Positions 7,544 to 14,990 of a DNA stretch of 28,045 nt are shown piece by piece (within the stretch, counting starts at the first letter, position 1; each line of letters starts with the position of its first letter). The translations under genes and the position numbers were made by a program. This DNA is from JAPLFM01 sp964650885 (GTDB lineage: Bacteria; Bacteroidota; Ignavibacteria; Kapaibacteriales; UBA2268): positions 1 through 28,045 of the forward strand of contig CAZYXG010000037.1 in the NCBI GenBank assembly GCA_964650885.1, written 5' to 3'. Below the pieces are notes generated by a model. That model ran no database searches and had not been told where the DNA came from. It was given only the letters and a program-made list of their open reading frames with translations.

Positions 7544-9004
7544 TTAATTTATAAGATTCTCAATGTCTTTTGTGAAGTCATCGAGAGTGTTTAAGTCTGT
7601 TTTATCATTAGTTTCAGGTATTTCAATTTCACCTTCGCTAATATCTTCAAGTTCTTTTATTTCACTAAGCAGATCATCTAAACTTTCTGTAGAGCTATCT
7701 TCATAATTTGATTCTATCATTTCTTCTAAACTTGAAAATTGTGAACCAATTTCTTCATCTTCGCTCACAAAGCTTTCCAACTCTGCATTGATTGACTGCA
7801 CTGCATTCAAATTCACAAGTGCTGGAATAACTTTCGTTGGATTGATATTATCTTCAGTTTGTTCAATTTTTATAGAATTCAATTCAGATTGAATATCAAA
7901 ATCATCTGAATAATTCTGATTTGTCGAGTTTTGACTTGAGTTGATTAAATCTTCAATTTCGTCTAAATTGATTTCATAATCATTTTCTTCAAGTTCAATA
8001 TTTGAATTATTATTAATTGATTCTTCAATTTCTTCAACAGAATCTTCTTCTATTGATTCATCTTCAGCAATAGGTACAAAATCTTCAACTTTTTCTTCGT
8101 TAATTTCAATTTCTTCAATTTCTTCAATTTCTTCCAAATCTAAATCAGTATCAGTCTGCAAATCCTCAACTTCTTCTTCCGATTCAGTTTCTTGAATAAC
8201 CAACTCTTCTTCAAATTCATCATTCTCAGTAACTTCTATCATTTCATTTATGAAATGATAGAGAGATTCTTTAGAGATAAATTTTACATCTTGTGTTGTA
8301 TATTTTTTTTCTAAGATTTTTACCAATGGTTTAATATTCTTATCATCGAAAAATATCATCAATGCTTCAGTTGGCAACAGTAAATCATCGGAATTTTCGA
8401 TTTTTGTATTGAAAAAATCAAACATTGGCTCAAGTAAATTCACAAATTCATCTGATGATAAATTCAATACATTTTGATACTCAATATCATCTATTTTCTC
8501 ACTTAATTCTTCTTTGCTTATAAAGTCAACTTCATTTTCTTGCTGAGCTATAAGCCAATTTTTAATCTCTTTTTTGTAGTAATGATAATCAGAAAAATAA
8601 TTCATTCTCATTAAAGCTTCATCGCAAGAAATACTATCTTTGCCATTGAATAGGAAGCTTATAAGTGTAAACTGAGGTCTGCAAAGAAAATTAATTCTTG
8701 TAGTTACTGCAAATTCTACAAATTCATTTAGCTTATATGGAGTTATGAAAGCTGCAGTACGTAGCTCATCATCTAAATTTGCAGAAAAAAATGATGTAGA
8801 AGTGTAATCAAAATGTTCAGAATTTACCAAGTCAGATACTTCGGCAAAAATCCACCAATTAAGCTCTGCTTCAAAGAAATTCTTATATTGTTCTGCTAAA
8901 TTTTCTGTTGCAATTAATTTAGCGAAACTAAAGTTTCCATCAGCTAGTTTATCGAAACTAACAAGTATTCCTTGTACTGTATCTTGTATATATTTATCAA
9001 ACAT
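7544..9004 (-). CDS. Unknown protein with globular N-terminus and long acidic tail
   Basis: I do not recognise this 486-residue protein. Residues 1 to ~262 look globular, with mixed aromatic and hydrophobic segments (FFEAELNWWIFAEVSDL; FINEMIEV). Residues ~263-486 are extremely rich in Glu, Asp, Ser and Asn and should be disordered. This part includes runs such as EEIEEIEEIEINEE, encoded partly by a 9-bp tandem repeat. No signal peptide or membrane segment is visible, so it is probably cytoplasmic. Its closing segment (SLDDLLSEIKELEDI, LDDFTKDIENLIN) looks like short amphipathic helices that could be binding motifs. It lies 11 nt upstream of obg and is almost certainly co-transcribed with it. 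A link to ribosome assembly is only a guess from position. Confidence 0.8.
   Translation of the reverse strand: MFDKYIQDTVQGILVSFDKLADGNFSFAKLIATENLAEQYKNFFEAELNWWIFAEVSDLVNSEHFDYTSTSFFSANLDDELRTAAFITPYKLNEFVEFAVTTRINFLCRPQFTLISFLFNGKDSISCDEALMRMNYFSDYHYYKKEIKNWLIAQQENEVDFISKEELSEKIDDIEYQNVLNLSSDEFVNLLEPMFDFFNTKIENSDDLLLPTEALMIFFDDKNIKPLVKILEKKYTTQDVKFISKESLYHFINEMIEVTENDEFEEELVIQETESEEEVEDLQTDTDLDLEEIEEIEEIEINEEKVEDFVPIAEDESIEEDSVEEIEESINNNSNIELEENDYEINLDEIEDLINSSQNSTNQNYSDDFDIQSELNSIKIEQTEDNINPTKVIPALVNLNAVQSINAELESFVSEDEEIGSQFSSLEEMIESNYEDSSTESLDDLLSEIKELEDISEGEIEIPETNDKTDLNTLDDFTKDIENLIN
8108..8134 (-). repeat. 9-bp tandem repeat inside the acidic tail
   Basis: Three perfect copies of CAATTTCTT (plus strand) lie end to end. 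They encode the repeating Glu-Glu-Ile pattern of the acidic tail. The unit length is a multiple of three, so slippage would change length without breaking the frame. Confidence 0.8.
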
Positions 9005-9069
9005 TTTCGTAACTACTCAAATCAAGTATGCCAAATTACTAAAGATTTAGCAATTATCGGTGAAATTAC

Positions 9070-10161
9070 TTACTTAGTGATGAATTGATACTTGCTCAAA
9101 TTATCTGTGAGAAATTTTGCAAAATTATTTTTCTCAAGCCATTGAGTGCATTCTTCATACTTATTCTCATTCTTATCGAGCCACAAACTTAATTCTTTAG
9201 GGTTACCATTAGAAAAGATTATGTAGTTATAAACTTCTAAATATTTCTGTCCTTTATCCCTAATTGATTTTTTGTAATCAATCAAAGCATTTAATAACTT
9301 TTCATTCAATCCATTTCGAAGATAATTATCTAAAAACTCAGAATAGAGAGTATTGATTTCCTTTAGTCCAATATTTTTAGGCATTGCTTTTTTAGCTGAA
9401 AAAACAGAATCCAAACCCATTGCTAAAATATATTCAAAGCTGATAGTACGAGATACAACATCTATTGTAGAATCAACTAAATAGAATTTACCATTACGGT
9501 AATTATCAGCCAATAAATCATACATCATTTTACTTAATTTCTTGCTTTTATTAGCGTTAGTAGCAAGTGCTACATAACATTCAGCATAATATAAAGCCCA
9601 AATTTTATTTGGCTGTGTGGAGTAATGCATTGCCAAATGATAATAATTACCATCGAAAGTAGGCTCTCTTTCTATTCCTTGAGTCCATGTGATAAGTGCT
9701 TGATATTTATCGTCTGAGCTGTACTGTATAATTCCAATTTCATAACAAATTCTGCCAGATGCTGGAAATTTAACTTGAGCAGTTTCCAATAACTTCAAAG
9801 CAGTATTTTTTGAACCGATAATATCATAACTACTTGCTACAATCTGATAATGATAATCTCTTGCGTCGGGATTATTTAATTTCGATTCAAGTAAATCAAT
9901 TGCTTTTTGGTGTTTACCTTTTTTAATCCAAATGAGAGCTTTGTTGTAATTGACATCTAATGAGAGAGAATCAACTTCCATTGCTTTATTGGCAAATAGC
10001 ATTGCCGAATCTAAATTATTGGTTTGCAAATATCTCAAACTTATTGAAGTATATTGATTTATCAATTGTCTTTTGATACTTGTTGAGTCGTTGTTTGCAG
10101 TTAGATTGGCAGAAGAAATCGCCAATATGAGAATTATTAAAAGTGCAATTTTATTTTTCAT
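9070..10161 (-). CDS. Exported TPR-containing protein
   Basis: This 363-residue protein has no recognised name. A signal peptide is clear (MKNKIALLIILILAISSANLTA). Residues ~28-210 contain degenerate tetratricopeptide repeats (LDSAMLFANKAMEVDSLSLD; YNKALIWIKKGKHQKAIDLL; ALKLLETAQVKFPASGRICY). The C-terminal ~150 residues are helical-looking and match nothing I recognise. Its start overlaps the stop codon of the upstream barrel gene by 4 nt (ATGA), which suggests translational coupling. Together with the two genes upstream it forms an envelope-protein unit. It may be a periplasmic scaffold or assembly partner of those proteins, but that is inference from context. Confidence 0.82.
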   Translation of the reverse strand: MKNKIALLIILILAISSANLTANNDSTSIKRQLINQYTSISLRYLQTNNLDSAMLFANKAMEVDSLSLDVNYNKALIWIKKGKHQKAIDLLESKLNNPDARDYHYQIVASSYDIIGSKNTALKLLETAQVKFPASGRICYEIGIIQYSSDDKYQALITWTQGIEREPTFDGNYYHLAMHYSTQPNKIWALYYAECYVALATNANKSKKLSKMMYDLLADNYRNGKFYLVDSTIDVVSRTISFEYILAMGLDSVFSAKKAMPKNIGLKEINTLYSEFLDNYLRNGLNEKLLNALIDYKKSIRDKGQKYLEVYNYIIFSNGNPKELSLWLDKNENKYEECTQWLEKNNFAKFLTDNLSKYQFITK

Positions 10162-10916
10162 AGTGCAAAGAGTATCTTAGTTCCTAATTTATATTGGAAT
10201 AATGCATTGTGTTCATTTTCAAAATTACTTAGTATTGGCGGATAAATCTCTATAAATGGGCTTAAATATTTTCCCAATCCAAGATTAAAATCATATCCGA
10301 CGCTTGCATAAAGACCGAAATTTATTTGTTTAACTTTGTCGGTAATTCCGTTTAAGATGCGACTTGTTTCTCCATTCCCAAAGTCGAAGTTACTTGGGCT
10401 AACTACTTTTTCTGTATAGCTGTTAGATTCTCCCAATTTATAATCGCTCCAAAGTCCAAATTCAAAATAGACGAAGTACTCGGGTATGCGATTTTTCCAA
10501 GCAATTTTTATGTTAACTTGTTGAATATCTGTGGCCGATTCAAATTTAGTAACAAGAAGTTTATTTATATCTTTTGGTACAGATTGTAGTCTATTGAAAT
10601 TTTGATTTGCTTCTGCATAACCAACGGAAACACAAATAGAAGATCCATAGCCATCAAACATACCATTTTCAATAAAGAACTCCGAACTAAAACCAATTCC
10701 ATAGTTAGAATTAATTCCATTTGCCAAATCGCAACAGTGTTCTTCACCTTCCTTTAACTCAATAGGCTTACTAAAGTTACCATTGGCATATTGCAGATAA
10801 GCACCAATGAAACTATTGGGCAGTTCAAATGGCATTCTATCGCTATATTGCCAATCAAATCCTTGTGCAAATATAGTAAATGGTATAACAATAAGAAAGA
10901 GTATTAACTTCTTCAT
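10158..10916 (-). CDS. Probable outer-membrane beta-barrel protein
   Basis: This 252-residue protein has a signal peptide (MKKLILFLIVIPFTIFAQG). It then shows alternating polar/hydrophobic strands typical of small outer-membrane barrels: SSICVSVGYAEA, QQVNIKIAWKNR, YFVYFEFGLWSDY, QINFGLYASVGYDFNLG. It ends in FQYKLGTKILFAL, compatible with a final strand. An adjacent cysteine pair (HCC, near residues 60-63) is conspicuous in an exported protein. It overlaps the gene upstream and the gene downstream by 4 nt each, so all three should be translated from one mRNA. The barrel call rests on pattern, not on a recognised family. Confidence 0.78.
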   Translation of the reverse strand: MKKLILFLIVIPFTIFAQGFDWQYSDRMPFELPNSFIGAYLQYANGNFSKPIELKEGEEHCCDLANGINSNYGIGFSSEFFIENGMFDGYGSSICVSVGYAEANQNFNRLQSVPKDINKLLVTKFESATDIQQVNIKIAWKNRIPEYFVYFEFGLWSDYKLGESNSYTEKVVSPSNFDFGNGETSRILNGITDKVKQINFGLYASVGYDFNLGLGKYLSPFIEIYPPILSNFENEHNALFQYKLGTKILFAL

Positions 10917-13171
10917 CTGTATATAATTATAGGTTTTACTTCAGTATAAATACCACATTCAAATCTCACAAAATATAAACCACTTGGATTGCCATAAAAT
11001 GGGATGTTGAAATCGTTGTAATATTCTTTTCGCAAATTGATTTGTTTTGCTTCAAACAAATCCCCGTTGAAGTTGTAAATAGTAACTATTCCATTTGAGC
11101 TAAATGGAGCATCTATAGAAATATTAATAGCTTCATTGCTTTGATTGAAATTCAAATTAGCTATTTTAAATTGAGAATCTGGAATAGGTTTAGTTTTAAA
11201 GCCAAGCCCACAAACTGAATCTATCGCAAAATAGCCCTTGCTCAAATTAGGCACAAATATACTTTCACAAATTGAATTGCCGAATTTAGGATTAGTAAGC
11301 AGTATGCTAGTGCTTTGGCTATTGCCTAAGTATGTTTTGAACTTAATTTTAAACAACACATCGTTGGGCAAGAAATTCTGATTATTAACTCTTTTTAAAT
11401 TCAAATTCAATCCAGATGCATCCACTTCGAAAGTGCTTGAATTAGAAAGTCCATCAAGAGCAGTATTATCTGTTATTAATTCGCTAAATTTCAAAATTGA
11501 AGAATCAAAAATTAATTGATCTTTGAAACTATTGGCTAACTGTGAAATTGAATTATTCAATTTAAACTCAATCACTACATCATTGCCTGGGAAACCAACT
11601 TTAGAATCTATATCAATTTTAGCATTTGGAGCATCTATACCAATTCCAGTCAAATCAATTTCAATTGTGTCATTTGGAGCAGATAAATTTGTCATTAATA
11701 GCAAGGTAGATTTTTGCTGCCCTAATGCGTTTGGATTGAATATTATTCTTAATTCCTGCTCATTATTAACAGGTATATTAGTTTGTGCTATAGAGGGGCT
11801 AAATGAGTTGTTTTCGGGCATTAATTTCATATCGGTGATTAGCAATTCTGAATTGCCAATGTTTTTCAATGTAATTGTTTTGTTTATGCTAATAGGGCAA
11901 GAGTCAGCTTTAATTATATTCCCAAAATCAATAGAAGTGTTTGAAATGAAAATTTTTGGTTCAATTGCTTTGCCAATTAAGTTTAACACAAAATCTGTAT
12001 TTGAGCGAATAGCGCCTTTTATTCCACGAGAATTTGCATCGGAGTGGATAACCATAAACTGAGTCAATTCTCCAAACACAAATGGAGACAACTCAAATTC
12101 AATAGTATCTATTTGATTTATATTGAATGATTTAGTCAAGTCTCTTAATAATTGAAAATTCAAATTTCCATTGCCAATAAGTTCAGTAAGTTCCCTTCCA
12201 AAATTGTAGTTGCTACTATTTTTCAAGGCAATTTTTAACTTTTTCTTTTCGCCAACTCTTATTTCGCCGATTTCTAAGTTGTAAACATTTGGTTTTACTT
12301 GGACGAAGTTGCTGTTCCCATCAACTGATATTATTTCAATATTTTGCTTAATTCCAATGCCACGTGCTTCCATTACAGTAGAATCAATCGTCATATCATT
12401 TGGGTTAAATAATATATTTTTATAGTAGTAAAGCTTATACTGTGCAATATCCAAACCAGCATCTTTTGGTAAATATGAAACTGAAAATGGTGAAATTTTA
12501 TCCTTAGGCTGAAAATCCCAAGGAAACTTTCTATTTCCTTTTTCAATTGTAAATTCATCGGCAGTTAATTTAGAAGATTTCAGTAAAAATGTATCTGCAA
12601 AAGCTCTAATTGGAGTTTTCCATACATTCATCATATTCAAGTCTAACATTACTGGCGAAGCAGCATCTATCATAACAGAATCAAAATTCAATGTGTCATA
12701 AATTCCAATATAGCTTTTGGATTTTCTAGCAATAATTATGAATTCACTTTGAATTGAGTCATTACCTGACTTTATCCCAAATTGCAGATTTGCTTTGAAA
12801 AGCCCATCCAAAAATCCATTTGGATCACCTTTTAAATTAAAAGAAAGTTTATATTCTTTTTGGCTATTTGGAGCAATTGAAAAAGGTGGCTCTGTGGCAG
12901 TAAAAAAGCTTCTGTATCGAATGAATTCAGTAGATGCCGACCCTAAGTAGTACTCTGGTACTAAATTGCCAATCTTAACAGTTGTAGCCGAATTATTTTC
13001 AATTATGAAAGAGGTTGTCAATGAATCATCAATATGACAAATACCCAAGTCAATCACGTTTCCAGTAATTTCCTTGTTGTAAATTTTGAATACATCGGCA
13101 GCAATGGAGCTTTGTATCAATCCACAGCCAATCAAAATCAATATTAGAATGATATTAAATCTTTTACCCAA
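10913..13171 (-). CDS. Large secreted protein: Ig-like (choice-of-anchor D), cohesin-like and T9SS-type C-terminal domains
   Basis: This 752-residue protein starts at a TTG, with AAGGA roughly 12 nt upstream; no ATG lies near the N-terminus. A signal peptide covers about residues 1-25. Residues ~30-400 look like beta-rich Ig-like modules. Residues ~405-512 read as a choice-of-anchor D/ASPM-SPD-2-like module (ISNTSIDFGNI; ITLKNIGNSELLITDM; LTGIGI). Residues ~515-640 resemble a cohesin-like domain (GFPGNDVVIEFKLNNS; LIFDSSILKFSEL). Residues ~675-752 resemble the T9SS type A sorting domain (GIVTIYNFNGDLFEA; NPSGLYFVRFECG), although the end is divergent. It is probably displayed on or released from the outer membrane. 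It leads a three-gene coupled unit with a barrel and a TPR protein. Domain calls are from pattern; its substrate is unknown. Confidence 0.82.
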   Translation of the reverse strand: MGKRFNIILILILIGCGLIQSSIAADVFKIYNKEITGNVIDLGICHIDDSLTTSFIIENNSATTVKIGNLVPEYYLGSASTEFIRYRSFFTATEPPFSIAPNSQKEYKLSFNLKGDPNGFLDGLFKANLQFGIKSGNDSIQSEFIIIARKSKSYIGIYDTLNFDSVMIDAASPVMLDLNMMNVWKTPIRAFADTFLLKSSKLTADEFTIEKGNRKFPWDFQPKDKISPFSVSYLPKDAGLDIAQYKLYYYKNILFNPNDMTIDSTVMEARGIGIKQNIEIISVDGNSNFVQVKPNVYNLEIGEIRVGEKKKLKIALKNSSNYNFGRELTELIGNGNLNFQLLRDLTKSFNINQIDTIEFELSPFVFGELTQFMVIHSDANSRGIKGAIRSNTDFVLNLIGKAIEPKIFISNTSIDFGNIIKADSCPISINKTITLKNIGNSELLITDMKLMPENNSFSPSIAQTNIPVNNEQELRIIFNPNALGQQKSTLLLMTNLSAPNDTIEIDLTGIGIDAPNAKIDIDSKVGFPGNDVVIEFKLNNSISQLANSFKDQLIFDSSILKFSELITDNTALDGLSNSSTFEVDASGLNLNLKRVNNQNFLPNDVLFKIKFKTYLGNSQSTSILLTNPKFGNSICESIFVPNLSKGYFAIDSVCGLGFKTKPIPDSQFKIANLNFNQSNEAINISIDAPFSSNGIVTIYNFNGDLFEAKQINLRKEYYNDFNIPFYGNPSGLYFVRFECGIYTEVKPIIIYR

Positions 13172-13220
13172 AATGTAACTTTTTCCTTGAAACTCTGTTT
13201 ATTGAATAAACGTAGATAAA

Positions 13221-13257
13221 GAAAAATGAAAAAATATGTAAAATCTTTTCATTTTTC
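13221..13257. promoter_or_regulatory. Perfect 12-bp inverted repeat in a divergent promoter region
   Basis: GAAAAATGAAAA at 13221-13232 is matched exactly by TTTTCATTTTTC at 13246-13257, with a 13-nt spacer. It lies between the divergent starts at 13171 (minus) and 13335 (plus), so one bound protein could affect both. The composition is AT-rich, so chance cannot be excluded. The arms break the A/T monotony at matching G/C positions. Confidence 0.4.
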
Positions 13258-13334
13258 GCAAATGATTTACTAATTTTCGTTTTCTTATTCGTCATAAAAG
13301 TAAATTTAATCAAAATTAATTAAACGGTGTTATT

Positions 13335-14072
13335 ATGTTCAATACAAAAAGAAATTTTCTTTACGCTTCTATAGCTTTTTTTAGTGCAGCAAGTTTGTTA
13401 TCTCAACCAAAACTTCAAATAGTTGAAGAAGGTAAATTGAAAAATGACAAATATAGCTGGGGTAAAGTTAAAGAAGCCGATAGCCCATTGAAAGCTTCTA
13501 TTAAGATAAAGAACGTGGGTACTGATTCTTTATTTGTTACAAAAGTGAAGCCAGGTTGCGGTTGTACAACTGCCCCTCTCGATAAAGAAAGATTAGCACC
13601 AGGCGAAGAGGCTACAATGTCAGTTGAATTGAAAGTTTCTGGCAATCCTGGTCCAATTTCTAAATCAATCACAATTTCTAGTAACGACCCAACAAGTCCA
13701 GAAAAATATATGTTTTTGGAAGCTGAACTTTACAAACCTGTTTCAATGACTCCTTCTTCTTATTTCCAATTCCCATCGGATTCAGAAATTGGTAAGCAAT
13801 ACACAGCCAAAGTTACTTTGACAAATAATTCAGATGCTCCAATCATTTTGACTGATTTTACAACAAAGCCAGAAGCAATGATTGTTAATTTGAGCGGCAA
13901 AAAAACTTTAGCTCCAAAAGAGTCGTTTGAAGTGATTGCGAAATATTCTCCAGATAAAACTGGTTATTTCAACACTTCATTGCAAATGACAACAAACAAT
14001 CCTGAACAAAAAGACATTATAATTTCAGGATACGGTAATGCTAAAGAATCCCCTGTTTTCAATAACAAATAA
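13335..14072 (+). CDS. Exported DUF1573-family protein
   Basis: DUF1573 proteins are Ig-like exported proteins common in Bacteroidota; their molecular role is not settled. The 245 residues start at an ATG. The N-terminus (KRNFLYASIAFFSAASLLSQ) is a signal peptide with likely cleavage after the serine near residue 23. The family core at ~38-130 contains the hallmark VKPGCGCTTAPLDKERLAPG (71-90), with two closely spaced cysteines that could bind metal or form a disulfide. A second Ig-like module at ~135-240 repeats the pattern without the cysteines (VTLTNNSDAPIILTDF; LAPKESFEVIAKYSP). It is transcribed divergently from the envelope unit and followed 23 nt later by a strong terminator. It is therefore probably monocistronic. 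Confidence 0.93.
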   Translation: MFNTKRNFLYASIAFFSAASLLSQPKLQIVEEGKLKNDKYSWGKVKEADSPLKASIKIKNVGTDSLFVTKVKPGCGCTTAPLDKERLAPGEEATMSVELKVSGNPGPISKSITISSNDPTSPEKYMFLEAELYKPVSMTPSSYFQFPSDSEIGKQYTAKVTLTNNSDAPIILTDFTTKPEAMIVNLSGKKTLAPKESFEVIAKYSPDKTGYFNTSLQMTTNNPEQKDIIISGYGNAKESPVFNNK

Positions 14073-14095
14073 GAAAATAGCAAATAACGACATTT

Positions 14096-14137
14096 AAAAA
14101 AGAGCTTCTAAGTGCAAATTTAGAAGCTCTTTTTTTT
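14096..14137 (+). terminator. Strong terminator of the DUF1573 gene
   Basis: A perfect stem pairs AGAGCTTCTAA (14101-14111) with TTAGAAGCTCT (14120-14130) around an 8-nt loop. It is flanked by five A before and seven T after, so it could work on both strands. It begins about 23 nt after the stop codon. Confidence 0.95.
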
Positions 14138-14260
14138 AGAAAGTTTATCTGGAAATCATATAATCCGATATTACCTTCGCAAACAAGTAATTTTGAATTG
14201 TTGATGATTTTTAGTAATGTATAATTATATTATTTTTTAAATTTATCAATTTATTGAGTT

Positions 14261-14929
14261 ATGAAAGTTTATATTTTAACTTCTTTTACAATTTATTGCT
14301 TCATTATTTTGGGTGTCAAACTAAAATTGATTACAATTCATTAATACCATAAGAAGTAGATGTGTTTACAAAATCTTTTGCAAATGGAGTAAAACATGGC
14401 AAAGTAGATTCTTGTTATTCAATATTGCCTTCAAATTTTCAAAGTGAAGAACAAAAAAGAAATATCAATTATATTTATTTACTTTATGTTCTTAGTAGAA
14501 GAATATAGAGGTTTACCAGAAATTACAGGTTTCAATAGTGTTATCAGAGAAGACTCTGCCAATACTTTATATAATTTCAGTCTATCTGATAAAAGTATTG
14601 AACATTATTTTATCTTTGTTTTGTTCATTATTATTCTTTGCTTTATTATTTTAACTTTTTTATTAAGCTTCAGAGTAAAAGTCAAAAGAATATGGTTATG
14701 GAGAATCGCAATTTTTGTAGGTATTTGTCAATTCTCATTTAATTGGTCAACAAGTGAATTAGATTTTGCACTTATAAGGATTCAACTTTTTAGTACTGCT
14801 ATGTTCAAATCAGGTAATATTGCGCCATGGCATATAAGTTTAAGTATTCCATTTTTTGTATTAGTATTTTGGATATTAAATTATAAGGATATGTTAAATA
14901 TACAGCAAATTAATTCAGATAATGTTTAA
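14261..14929 (+). pseudogene. Broken lipoprotein/membrane protein gene (two frameshifts and a stop)
   Basis: Three pieces in two frames join into one plausible protein. Frame A starts at an ATG (14261) with a lipoprotein signal, MKVYILTSFTIYCFIILG. At 14312-14316 the frame must shift to B to continue with the lipobox cysteine and CQTKIDYNSLIP. Frame B has a TAA at 14350-14352, then continues EVDVFTKSFANGVKHGKVDS and CYSILPSNFQSEEQKRN up to a TAG at 14506. Near 14490-14500 the reading returns to frame A and runs to 14929 with EEYRGLPEITGFN, a long hydrophobic helix (HYFIFVLFIIILCFIILTF), an IWLWRIAIFVGICQFSFNW segment and a last membrane segment. The C-terminal pattern (charged turn, LW, FNWST, PWHISLSIPF) resembles a small membrane-protein family I have seen in other bacteria but cannot name. 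The frame-A tail alone can start at a GTG at 14444, but no ribosome-binding site precedes it. Sequencing or assembly error is the main alternative. Confidence 0.72.
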
Positions 14930-14952
14930 TATTCTTTCCCTCTTAAAACTAA

Positions 14953-14983
14953 AAATCCCCAATCTTTACAGGATTGGGGATTT
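14953..14983. terminator. Bidirectional terminator between convergent genes
   Basis: A perfect 12-bp stem pairs AAATCCCCAATC (14953-14964) with GATTGGGGATTT (14972-14983) around a 7-nt loop. T-rich tracts lie beyond it in both directions. It separates the plus-strand broken gene from the minus-strand repeat-protein gene ending at 14991. Confidence 0.93.
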
Positions 14984-14990
14984 CTTTTAT

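Noticed and set aside
11523..12062. Plus-strand 179-codon open frame
   Set aside because: Antisense shadow of the large secreted-protein gene, with no start context or recognisable domain.
14188..14195. TAATTTTG as a promoter for the broken lipoprotein gene
   Set aside because: Exact -7 match, but no TTG at the -33 position and it is 65 nt from the ATG; too weak to list.
14444..14929. Intact 161-residue membrane gene starting at GTG
   Set aside because: No ribosome-binding site precedes the GTG, and the frame continues a protein whose earlier parts lie upstream in other frames; reported as part of the broken gene.
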